Assembly: GCA_008729055.1 (NCBI GenBank) | Contig: SDUX01000010.1 | Span: forward strand, 3,053,090-3,117,089 | Length of the DNA stretch: 64,000 nucleotides | Direction of reading: 5' to 3' | Origin: Pyropia haitanensis | Taxonomy: Eukaryota > Rhodophyta > Bangiophyceae > Bangiales > Bangiaceae | In this document: positions 30,191-40,197 of the stretch, piece by piece | Numbering within the stretch: position 1 is the first letter of the stretch | How the letters are laid out: each line of letters opens with the position of its first letter | Notes under the pieces: model-generated | Told to the model about the DNA's origin: nothing | What the model saw: the letters and a program-made list of their open reading frames with translations, nothing else | Database searches by the model: none | Position numbers and translations under genes: made by a program

Positions 30191-32759
30191 GGTGACCAGC
30201 CACGCTGCTTGCACGCAGAGGTATTTGAAAAAACTTATATACCGCGAATATTCGATGTGGACACAAAAGTACACGGACCTCAGACTTAACACACATCACT
30301 TGACCTGTTTGGCGAATCAAGTATCTCGTACGTCTGTTCTGATAGGCTGTCACACTTTCTGAACTGCGACTCTGTAGCAATCAATACTACTCATAATCTT
30401 ACTTGACATGAGAGTACCAACTTAGAAAAAACACCTATCCTGGTCAACGACTTGCACCTGGCAACTCCCAACTGCTGAAGCGCCGGCGCCCGACGCCCCC
30501 GTCCACCCCGCCTGGTCGCCCGCTTCTCCACTTCCTGGCCACCCAGCAGGCCAGGTGGATACATAAGCCTTATTCACTTGCTCTATCCAGTCTTGAGTGC
30601 GAGTCCGCCGATATCTGCGAGAGCACAGCCCCGAACGACCACTTGGAGGGGCGCCATGTCTTCACCATTCCCCCTGGGTTCCGTAGCTCAGCGGCGTCTG
30701 CGATGGTGAAACACTGTTCGCTATGGCTCTTTGGACATCCTGACATTTGTAATCCTGCAGAACGCAATCGTTTGTTCAGATAGTGCAAGAAAGTGCCTCC
30801 CGTCCGTTTCTTTGTCATCCGCTGTACAGTATGGGCCTGAATATAGAGTGCATGAGAGCCATACCGTGGAAAGAGGTAGTCATATCTGGGTAACATGATC
30901 ACGCTGAACCTATTGGTGCACACATCTGGCGTCGTGCACCCGTACGGCCGACAGGAATGTCGAGAGGCTGGGTGGCAGAAGCGCTATAGGCGCCCGCTCC
31001 GAGCGCTTTTGAGCATAATGGGTCTACCTTGATTAATGAACGCTAAGACCAGAGGTACCTGTTGGCCACTGAGCCGTAAACATGCAAAGAAAGCACTCTG
31101 CAGTGCACTCATAGGTGACTGACTCACTGCTGATACGGTGGTATGCACTGCGGCGCAGCTGGTTGCGCCGACAGCGCAGTTGAGAGTGCAAAAAGCTATG
31201 GAGGTATCTGAATACACTGTCTAGATCTGATGGATGTAGTTTTTGAAGGATGAGAGCGCTGTGGGGCGTTGGAAGGCCTATCACGCCTACCTGTCCAGAA
31301 TGGACATTTTGGGGGCCCATATGACCCACTTCTCGACGTTTGCGACACTTTCTGAGCACATACTCGTGCTCAGCGTCATCGAATTAGTCTGCTGGAAACA
31401 GCTTGAGAAATTTTTGCTTCACTTTCTGAAACGCGTTGTAGCGGCGTGTGACGCATTGCACCGAGGTGTGTGTGGGGCAGCGTCACGACGTGCAACACGA
31501 GCCAAGGACTAGTTCACCAACTTTTCTGAAGCATGCTCAATCGACTAAACCGACGTCGCTGAGCACGGTTATGTGCTCAAAATGTTTCGCAAACGTCGGG
31601 AAGTGGGTCATACAGACCCCCAAAGTGACCATTCTGGACAGGTAGCCTCGACAGTCTGTCCAACGCCCCACAGTGGTCTCGCGCACTAGAAGCTACAGTT
31701 CATCAGACCCCAACAGTACAGCAGACCTCCTCCACTACATTTGTGGTTCTCATCGGCGCTATGGGCGCGTCCAGCTGCGCGACATTGCCCAAAGCGCCAC
31801 CCTTTGCACAAATTCAACAATGTCCGGACCCCGGCAAGCCGTCCAACCACTTTGAGCAATTGTACGCCACCAGGTACTCATACCCTCAGTGTCTGTGCAA
31901 GAAAAGAAGACGGTGAACCACCAAAAAGCTCTGGGAGGCGGGGCGTTTATAGCATGAAGCGCTTCCCTCCATAAATTCCTGGCTTTTTCTGTCCCTCATG
32001 ATGGTGCAGAGCAATAAAAAGATACATTAATAGTCGCAGCGTCATCAGTTTACTCGGAAATGACGGATCCCTCCAGCTCCGCGGGTCCTATGTACTCCAC
32101 ATGCACGTACATACCGAGCAACAGGTCACACCATAACGGACCGGCGGCGCTTGTCAGCGCTATTTACAAAAAAAAAATTACTGGCTGTTGGAGCGTGGAC
32201 CATTGGGGACGCCAAAAAGGCACAACTGACGGCGTTTCACCGTCACGAGCGCGCCCGAGCGGCGGAACCAGTGGTGTGAGGGTGATGCACTTCGGCCCTC
32301 CATGAAACCGTTGTGGTCGCGGCCGTGACAGACGTGTGTGCAGGCGCGCTCTCAACACTGATAGGAGTCGGAGACAAGGCATACATATCCACCAAGTCTG
32401 CTCGGAGAGCGTAAAACGGCGAAGCGGGCGACCGAGGCGGGGTGAAGGGGGGCGTCAGACGCCGGCGCTTCAGTCTTCGGCGTTGGCAGTCGCAAGTCGC
32501 TGACCAGGATGGGTTCAGAGTCCAATATTGTAATCCCATCTCCGGAAACAATTGATTCAGTACTACAATCTTCATCTCGCCCAGTTCAGATTGTGCAACA
32601 GCCTATCAGGTTGGACGAATTGGATATCTGATTCGCCAGATAGGCCAGGAGATGTGAGTCAAGTCGGATGTGCATGTACTGTTGACCTCCGTGGAATAAT
32701 CGCTGGGATTGTAATTACAATCAAATATCTTTGTCTGCCATGTGAGTAGCTGGTCGCCA

Positions 32760-33625
32760 CAGTCGTCTTGCTGCCCGGCCGCCTCAACCAGCGTCAGGGG
32801 AGGCGGCTCGCCGCGGCGCGGGCGCCAGCCTGCCGCGGTCGCGTCAGGGGGGAGACCGCAGTGCGCGGCGGCGGCGTCAGCCCCCCCCACCGGCCGGGGC
32901 AGTGGCGGTGGAGTGTGGGAGTGGCGGCAGACGGCGCTGCCACGACGGTCGCGCGGGGGGGGAGCGGCGGCAGCCGCCGCCGCCGCAACCGCGATGCAAG
33001 CGGTGGTGCGCAGCAGCGGCGGTGGCCGCTGCCGCCGTGGCAGCGGCTGCAGGGGCAGCATTGGCGAGCGGCTGCCGCCGCCGCCGCCACCTCCGCCGCT
33101 GCCGCCGTCGCCAGACCCGTGGCGGTGGGCGGCGGCGGTGATTGCCCCAGCGGCCGCAGCCGCAGCCGCGGGGGCAGCGGTGACGGGTTGCGGCGGTCGC
33201 GGCCGCGTAGGAGGCACAGGCGGCGGAGGACGGCAGCGGCCGCCACCGGGGCCACCGCGACGGCTGCGGCGGCCGAGGCGGCGGCGGCCACTGCCACCAC
33301 GGGAGGAGCGGCGTACAGTGCGGCTAGGGTAGCGGCTGCTGCCGAGCGCCGCAGCCGGTGGGGCTATCAATGCTGCGCGGGGCGGCCGGAGCAGCCTGCG
33401 GCTGCCGGGGAGGCAGGGGTGGCGGGGGCGGCCGGGGTAGCTGGGGCGGCCGGGGTGGCGGCCGGGGTGGCGGGGGCGGCCGGGGTGGCGGGGGCAACCG
33501 TGCCGACCGGGGCGGCCGCGGGGACCGCAGCCGCCCCGCCGGTGCCGCCCCGCCCGCCGGTGACGCGCCATGGGGAGGCGATGCGTGGCGACCACGACGA
33601 GCGGGCCACCAGATCGCGCGCGTAG
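32760..33625. repeat. right GC low-complexity arm of foldback B
   Basis: About 0.87 kb, G-biased, with GGCGGC blocks and at 33420-33510 a repeated motif GGCCGGGGTGGCGGGGGC. Mirrors the left GC arm in composition and position but is shorter, the main asymmetry of the palindrome. Confidence 0.7.
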
Positions 33626-33794
33626 AAGCGTAGACGTACAAACTGGCGGGAACACACGGTTACCCGACGAGCGAGACAGCCAAAAAATTTCCAGCCGGGC
33701 AATTGCCAGCCAGGCGCGCCGGCCAACGAGGCGTGCCTCACGGTGGTGGGGGGGTGCCCGAGGTGATTTCGGAGGGGTGCCCCAGAGAGGCCGT

Positions 33795-33893
33795 GAGAGC
33801 CTGTATACTAAACCGGCGATTTGAGAGCCTGGACGCAGGTATACACTAGGCCCCCCTCAGGCACCCGTGAGAGGGTGTATACTGGACCGTGTC
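33795..33893. repeat. right outer end of foldback B with GTATAC motif cluster
   Basis: CTGTATACTA (about 33802), AGGTATACACTA (about 33838) and GGGTGTATACTGG (about 33874), ending in CGTGTCTT. Inverse of the left outer end. Confidence 0.55.
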
Positions 33894-33900
33894 TTTTGCT

Positions 33901-34441
33901 CATCACGCGTCCCGCCCGCCGACCCGCCCGCCGCCTCTGTTGGGCGCCCGCCCGCCGCGCCGCCCGCCCGCGGCGCGTCGCGGAGCGGCGGCGCGGCAGT
34001 GGCGGTGGCGGTGGTGACGGCGGCGGCGGCGGCGGTGGCGGTGGGGGCGGTGGGGGCGGCGGCGGTGGCGGTGGCGGCGGGGGCGGCGTTGCCGACGGTG
34101 GCCACCCGCGGGGGCGGCTGCGGGTCGGCGCTCGGTCCTCCCCGCGCCGCCCCCCGCCAGCCGCGTTGACCGCGGCCCCGCTCTATTCGGCCCGCGCGGC
34201 TCCCTCGGGTGCGCCCCCATCCCCCGCCGCTTTTTCCACCCCCTCCCCGTTCTCGCGCGCGCACATCCCCTGTTGCTGTTTCCACCCCCCTCCCTCCCCC
34301 CCCCCCTCCCCCCTCCCTCGGCTGCCGCTCTCCCCTCCCCTGCTCGCCCACCCTCCCCCCCCCCGCGTCCATCCCCACTCGGGGTCATCCCCCCTCCCCC
34401 CTCCCCCTCCCACCCCCCCCCCCCCCCCCCCACCCCCCGCC
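33901..34441. other. upstream/5' UTR region of the OAS-like gene
   Basis: GC-rich, changing from G-biased GGC tracts (34000-34100) to an almost pure C/T tract (34200-34440) just before the ATG. A pyrimidine-rich leader also precedes the kinase start at 40198. No other feature seen. Confidence 0.4.
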
Positions 34442-34780
34442 ATGGCCCCCCCCCCGCGTCGCCCTACCCCCTCCCCTCACCCGCATCGCGCGCCTCTCCC
34501 GCCCCCCCCCGCGGACCTTGCCGCGTGCGCCGCCGCGCTCGCCGCCTTCCGGGCGGCCATCCTCCCCACCGGCGCGCTCTCCCGCCTCCTCCCCGCGCGG
34601 GCGGTGCTGCCCGTGTGCGCGTACGGCCGGCGCACGGCGGTGGCGGCGGGGGCGGTGCCGCCGCCGCCGCCACCGGGCGTCGGCGGCGGCGGCGGCGGCA
34701 GGGGGGGTGGGGGGGGGGGGTGGGGGGGAGCGCCGCCGCCACCGCTTCCGACGGCGGCTCGGAGGGGGGGCACGGCGCCA

Positions 34781-34811
<31 letters not shown>

Positions 34812-37155
34812 GGGCGGCGGCGATGGAGACGGGCCGGGGGGGGGGGCGCCGGGCCTCCGCGTCGTTGTGCTCGTCGACGCGTACGTCGCGGCGCTGGGCG
34901 ACGAGTACCGCGCGGCGCTGTGGCGGCTGCTCGCGCGCGGCGGCGGCGGCGTGCGCGTTTGGGGTAGTGAGGTGGACGACGCAGAGGCGGTGGTGGTGAG
35001 CGTCCCGATTGGCGCCTGGGCCGGCGGCGGCGGCGGTGCGGCGGCGGCCGCCGCCGCCGCCGCCGCCGCCGCGGGCGTGGCGGGTGGGGGCGGCGGCGGC
35101 GTGCCGCCGCGGCGACCCGTCCCTCGCGGCGGCGGCGGCAGCGGCAGCGGCGGCGGCGGCGGCGGGGGTGGCCAGCGGGGCGGGCGGGCCGACTCGGCGG
35201 CGACCGGCGAGCACGAGGAGGTCCTCCTGTCGGCCACCGTCGGCGGGGTGCTCCCGCGGGGCGGCAGCAGCCTGCCGCCGCGGGGGGGCGCCGCCGCCGC
35301 CGCCGCGCGCGACCGGTGGGCGGCGGGCGGCGGGGCGGTGGCGCGGACGGCGTGGCTGGCCGCGCAGGGGGGGGGGTACCCGCGGGCGGCGCGGCTGGCC
35401 AAGGTGTGGGGGGGGGGGGCGCTCGGCGCGGGCGCGGCGGGGCTGGGCGACCTCGGCCTGGAGCTGGTCATGCTGTCGGCGTTTCATGAGGACGGGGGGG
35501 AGGGGGCGGACGCGCCGGGGGGGGGGGGGGGGGACGGCGTTGCCGCCTGGGCCGACCCGTCCGCCGCCATGACCGAGGCGGTCCTCTGCCGCCTCTTTTA
35601 CCGCTTCCTCCGCCTGCTGACTGTGGCCGACGCGCCGCCGCTGGGTGGCCACGGCGGCGGCCACGACGGCGGCCTTGACGACGGCGTCGACGAGGACGGG
35701 GAGGAGGGCGACGGCGGCGTGCCCGGCGTGCTGACGCTCAGCTGGGACGCGTTCCACTCGGCGCGCGTCGCGGCGGCGGCGGCGCCGCGGCCCCCCCCGC
35801 CCGCCGCGCGGCCGCGGCTGGTCATCCTCGACCCGGCGGTGCCCGGCGTGGACCTTGCCGCGGGCGTACCCGACTGGGCGCCCGTCGCGGCGGCCGCGCG
35901 GACGACGATGCGGGTGATGGAGGCGGCGGGGCGGCGGGCGGCAGCGGGCGGCGGGCGGCGCTCGCGGCGGCGTGCGGCCGCGGCGGCGGCACGAGCGGCG
36001 GCTGCGTCGGGCGACGAGGGCGCGTCGGGCACGTCGACCGAGGTGGACGAGATGGCGCGCCTCCACGCCCGCTCCGCCGCGCGGGTGAGTGGCGGCTGGG
36101 CCGCCGCGGCGGGCCGCGCGAATGGCGACGCCCCGCCGGCGGCGGGGGCGACGGGCAATGGCCGCGGCGGCGGTGGCGGCGACACGACGAGCAGCGACGA
36201 GGGGGAGGATGGGGCGGGCGGCCTCGACGGCGGCGCGCTGCTGCCGCTGCCCGCCGGGCTGCTGCCGCTGGCGGCGGCGGCCGACGCGGCGGCCGCCGCC
36301 GCCGCCGCCGCCGACGGCGACGGCTGGGCCGCCGCCGCCGCCGACAGCGACGTCGAGTCGGCGTCGTCGGGCACGGCGTCCCCGCCCGGCAGCCCCGCGG
36401 CGGCGTCGCCGTCGGCGCCGTCGTCGCCCTTCATCCCGGCCACCCCGCCGCGCGGCGGCGGCGGCTGGGCCGCCGCCGGCGGCACCCCCGACGGCGCCCG
36501 CGGCGCGTCACCGCACCGGTCGGGGAGCTTTCCCACCGCGCCGACGCTGCCCACCTTCCCGTCGCTCGTGCCGCCGCCCGGCGTCGGCGGCGGCGTCGGC
36601 GGCGGCGTTGGTGGCAGCGGCGGCGGCGGCGGCGGCGGGTACGCCCCCCCGCCCCCCCCCCTCCCGCACCCGACCGCGGGCGTCGGCGGGCGGGTCCCCC
36701 CCCCCCCCCGGCGTGCCGGCCGCCGCCCCCGGCGGCGCCGCCGCCGGCCGCGCCCGCTCCACCGCCGCGGTCTTTTCCATCGCCGCCGCGTCGGCGCTGT
36801 CGTCGGGGTGGAAGCCCGTCGGCACGCTCCTCTTTGCCGGCTGCAAGTGGCGGCTGTGCGTGCGCGCGGCGGGGGGCGGGGGGCGCGCCGCGCGGGGGCG
36901 CCTCGACCCGCGGCTGCAGTTCCAGGCGCACCGCGTGGACGTGCTCGTCGAGTGCTTGCGGCCGCCCCCCGGGGGGTTGGTGGTGGAGGTGCGGCTCGCG
37001 GCGGTGGGGGGGGCGGTGCTGCGGTTTGGGGAGGCGGGGGGGGGGGGGCGGGGGAGACTGGCGGGGGGGGGGGGGGGGGGGGGGGGGAGGTCCTTGTACG
37101 GGATGTGGTCCTGGCGCTGCCCAGCCGCCAGGAGTTTACGTTTACGCTGCTGTAG
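34442..37155 (+). CDS. 2'-5' oligoadenylate synthase-like nucleotidyltransferase-fold protein (frame shifts at homopolymers)
   Basis: Elements match the OAS1 fold in order. An N-terminal helix region starts at DLAACAAALAAFRAA; a P-loop-like segment reads VCAYGRRTAV (OAS Gly-Ser-x-Gly-Lys-Gly-Thr); then LRVVVLVDAYVAALGDEY (OAS Asp-Leu-Val-Val-Phe strand and helix). The OAS1 C-terminal part follows: ARLAKVW, LGLELVMLSAFHEDG, VLCRLFYRFLRLLT and LVILDPAVPGVDLAAGVPDW, the last being the OAS Val-Ile-Leu-Asp-Pro-Ala-Asp-Pro motif with its downstream Trp. The Asp-x-Asp expected just before the Leu-Val-Val strand is not seen in place. Long Ala/Gly-rich linkers and a beta-rich C-terminal block (about 36760-37155) follow. 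The frame changes near 34700-34850, at the C run about 36702, and at the G run about 37060. Other NTase-fold proteins are the alternative. Confidence 0.45.
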
Positions 37156-37762
37156 AGCGGGAGGGTGTGCGGCTTTGGGCTGGGCGGCGGGTGGCGGGCA
37201 CTCGTCCCCCCTCCGTCGCCCCTTTTTTTTTTTTGTGTGTTTGGGCGTGTTCCTGGCGGGGCGTGCGCCGCGTGGGCGTGCACCGGTTGCGACGCGCGCG
37301 GCGGGCGGCAGGCGACGGGCGTTGCCGCGGCCGCCCCCTTTTTTCATTGTCGTGCTCGCGGGCGCGCGTCGCGTGGGCGTGTCGCGGATGGGGCGCCCGC
37401 GGCGGGCGGCGCCTGCCTCACGCCCCGCGGCGGGCGGCGGGCGGCGGGCGGCGGGCGGCGGGCGGCGGGCGGCGGGCGGCGGGCACTCCCCCCACCGCCC
37501 CGTCTTCTTTGGGCGTGCTGGCGGGGAGGTGCGTGGGGTGGGCGGCGGCCAGCTGAGCCGGCGGCGGCGGACGCACCCGCCGCACGCCGTCCGCGGCGGG
37601 CGGCCAGCCGGGCTGGGTTGGGTCGGGGGCGCGCGGGGCGCCCCCCTTTTGCCGCGGCGCGGGAGCGGCAGTGCAAAAACAAGAGCGGCACCTCCGACAC
37701 CCCACCGCCAGTGCCGCCCCTCCCCACCGGCAGCTTCCCCTCCCCCCCCCCACCCCCCTCCC
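37156..37762. other. convergent 3' region with tandem GC repeats
   Basis: Contains about eight copies of a 7-bp unit GGCGGGC (37427-37484) and two diverged copies of a segment around CGCGTGGGCGTG (about 37272 and 37370). It lies between the ends of the OAS-like and HVA22-like genes. No gene seen. Confidence 0.5.
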
Positions 37763-39066
37763 TCACTGCTCAATGTGGAGCTGCTGCGCGGCCCCCCGCC
37801 CCGCCTCCTCCAGCGCCCGCGCGTAAGGCGTGACGACGCCACTCACCCGCACGAGCGCCTCCTTCCCCCCCCGGTCGAGGACCCCCCCCACCACCCCAAT
37901 CGCCCGCCCGATCCGCCCCTCCCACCGCACCAGCAGCGGCCGCACCAACCCCCCGTACACCACCTCCGCCCCCGCCGCGTCCCCCCGCGTGAGCCACACC
38001 ACCCCACCCAGCAGCGCCGCCGAGTAGACCATCCACCCGCGCAGCGGCGACAGCACCAGCGCGTCGGCGGTGACGCCCACCGCGGCGAGCACCCAGTACG
38101 CGCCCCACCGGCGCTGCGCGGCGGTGACGGCGGCGGCGAGCGCGGCAGCGTCCGCGTCGGCCGGGTCGGCGGCGGCGGCGGGGGCGACGGAGCGCTCCGC
38201 CTCGGCCAGCTGGAAGGTGCGCCACGCGGGGAGGAGGAAGGTGGTCGCGAGCAGCCCGGCCGCGAGCGCCCAGCGGAGGAAGAGGAGGCCCGCAAACGCG
38301 GCCGCGCCGGTGACGAGCAGGTTGCGCAGGGCGGCCTCGGACGCGGGCGACGGGCCCGCATAGACGGGCTGGTGGGGCACGCCCCCCGCCGCGCCGCCGG
38401 CGTGGCGCCGGCGGGCGCCGAGCGAGCCCGCCCCGCCGTGCCGCCGTCGGCGGGGGGGGACGACGCCGCCGCGGCGGCGCCGTCGGCGGCGAGCGGCCCC
38501 GCCGCCGCCGCCGCCGCCTGGGCGGCCATGGACGCCGCCGCCGCCCGTGCGGCGGCCGCGGCGGCCGCGCCCGCCGCGGTGGCGGCGGCGGTGGTGGCGG
38601 CCGCCCCCGCGCCGCCGCCGCCGCGGCCGCCGCCGCGGCCGCTCCCCCAGCCGCCCTCCCCCCGCAGGTCCACCTCCTCCGGCTCGTCCCACCCACCACC
38701 CTCCCCCTCCGCCCCCGAGGAGCCACCGTCGGCATACGACGGCGCCGCCGTGTAGGCGCGGCGGCCGTCACTGCGCGGCGGCGGGTGGCCGCGGCTGCCG
38801 CCACCGCCGCCACTGCCGCCGCCGCTGGCCCCACCACCGCCGCCGCCGCCAGCGGCGGCCGCCCCCCACGCGGCGGCCAAGTCGTCGAGCGGGTGGCGCG
38901 CCGGCGATGGCGCGCCTCCCCGGCGGCCGCTGCCGCCGCCGCCGCCGCCGCGGGGGGGCGCGACGCCGCCCGCGGCGGCACCCCCCCACAGGTCGGACAG
39001 CATCGCGTCGGCGGGAGGGGGGGAGGGCGGGCGCTCTTGTGCCCGGCGGCTGCGGGTATAGACCAT
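37763..39066 (-). CDS. HVA22/REEP (TB2/DP1) family ER membrane-shaping protein
   Basis: Proteins of this family insert hairpins into the ER membrane and shape tubules. The C-terminal half shows the family order: hydrophobic hairpins (NLLVTGAAAFAGLLFLRWAL), then LLPAWRTFQLAEAE (equivalent of the Tyr-Pro-x-Tyr-x-Ser-x-x-Ala-x-Glu motif), RWGAYWVLAAVGVTADALV (Gln-Trp-Leu-x-Tyr-Trp motif), then AEVVYGGLVRPLL (Gly-Ala-x-x-x-Tyr...Arg-Pro). The N-terminal about 200 residues are Gly/Ala/Ser-rich and unconserved. The ATG at 39066 (MVYTRSRRAQ) or at 39003 (MLSDLWGG) could start it. The N-terminal and C-terminal parts lie in different frames, joined near the C run at about 38450. It converges on the OAS-like gene. 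Confidence 0.65.
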
Positions 39067-40197
39067 TGGGGGGGGGGGGCGGGGGGCGGCCAGCGGGGGG
39101 GGGGCGGGGTGGGCCGCCGCGGTGGGAGGGGCTTGATGGGAGCGAGGCGGGTGGTAGGAGGACGGGTGGGGGAGGAAGTGGAGGGTGAGGGGGGGGGGGG
39201 AGAGCGGGGAGGGTAGGGGGGTTCTTGTGAGGGAGCGAGACTCCAGTGATGGGGGGGGGGGACGAGGGCACGGGCGGCCCGGCGTGGGAGTGACAAGGCC
39301 GGCGTAGCGCGGCCGCCCGTGGCGACCGCGCGCGGTCGCCAACGTCAGATGGGTGTCGCAACGCCCCCCCCCCCACACAGCCCTTCCAGGCCACCTGCGC
39401 GACCGCCGCGCCGGACCAAGCCGAGGCTCGTCGCCATCCGCAGCCGCGCAGGAGCGCCGCCCTGCGGACAGCGCGGAAACGAAGGTGCGGGATGCACCGC
39501 ACCCCCTCAAAACCACGCGCGGGGGTTGCTGTCCCATGCAGCAGGGCGTGTTTTTTTTGTGCATCAGCGTGGACCAATGGAGGCTACAAGCGTACACTGG
39601 CCAGGGTGGCGCCAACGCCCAGACCGAGAGGTTTCCATAATTTTTTTCTCGTGTGGATCGGACTTTCAAAGCCTATCACGCACACCACGTGTTTTGTGTC
39701 ACGTCAGGTTTTCTGGTGAGGCCACGTCAAGTAGCACGCCCTATGCAAGGTCCGCTGGATAGACCCCGGCAGAATCCGCCACACTCGCACGAATCCGCTC
39801 TCCCAACTTCGCCCACGCGCCCACAGGCGCACGCTGTATCTTCTTGCTGGACCCCCCCCCCCTCAGGATGCCTCCCCGGCTGCCCTCTGTTCTATGCCCC
39901 CGCGATGGCGTGGCCACGGCACGGCAGTTTGCTGCTGGGCCGGCGCGGTCGCGGCGTGTTCGCAACCCTGCGTGCTGGGACCACCGCCACGCCACGCTGA
40001 CGGTGACGGCGATCGCCACCACCGGGGGCATCTACTCCCCCCCGTTTCGTTTCCTTCTGCCCGTTCCCCCTGTCGCGTCCCCCTCCCCCCTCCTCCCCCA
40101 GTCCCTCCTCTCTTCTTTTTTTTTTTGTCCTGAGTGACTGCCGCCATCCCCCCCGTCTGGCGCGATCCTCCCCCTTCCCCTTCCCCCCGCCGACACC
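39067..40197. promoter_or_regulatory. divergent intergenic region between HVA22-like and kinase genes
   Basis: About 1.1 kb holding both promoters. The central part (39540-39730) is AT-richer, including ATAATTTTTTTCTC at about 39638. Just before the kinase ATG is a C/T-rich leader with T runs (40110-40130). No specific binding site could be named. Confidence 0.4.

Larger units (their letters stand above)
28376..33900. mobile_element. foldback element copy B: about 5.5-kb near-complete imperfect palindrome
   Basis: The two halves mirror each other about base 31466. CTGTGGGG at 31259 pairs with CCCCACAG ending 31673; TGAGCAC...GTGCTCA hairpins at 31353-31372 and 31560-31579 are mirror images; GCTGAAGCGCCGGC at 30474 pairs with GCCGGCGCTTCAG at 32461. 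The unique inner arms (30190-31440, 31490-32760) are about equal in length. GC arms follow (C-rich left, G-rich right), then outer segments with GTATAC-containing motifs. The outermost shared match is GACACG at 28388 with CGTGTC ending 33893. No transposase ORF is seen (inner frames are under about 120 aa), so it is non-autonomous. Exact ends and target duplication were not determined. Confidence 0.75.

Noticed and set aside
28515..30362. Open frames of 545-640 codons on both strands in the left GC arm of foldback B (likewise 4914-6291 in copy A)
   Set aside because: The sequence is nearly pure GCC/CCG, which lacks stop codons in any frame. The products are monotonous Pro/Ala/Arg, both strands are open at once, and the tract belongs to an inverted-repeat arm.
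34477..36066. 529-codon minus-strand frame opposite the OAS-like gene
   Set aside because: Arg/Pro-rich shadow; the plus strand carries the recognisable motifs.
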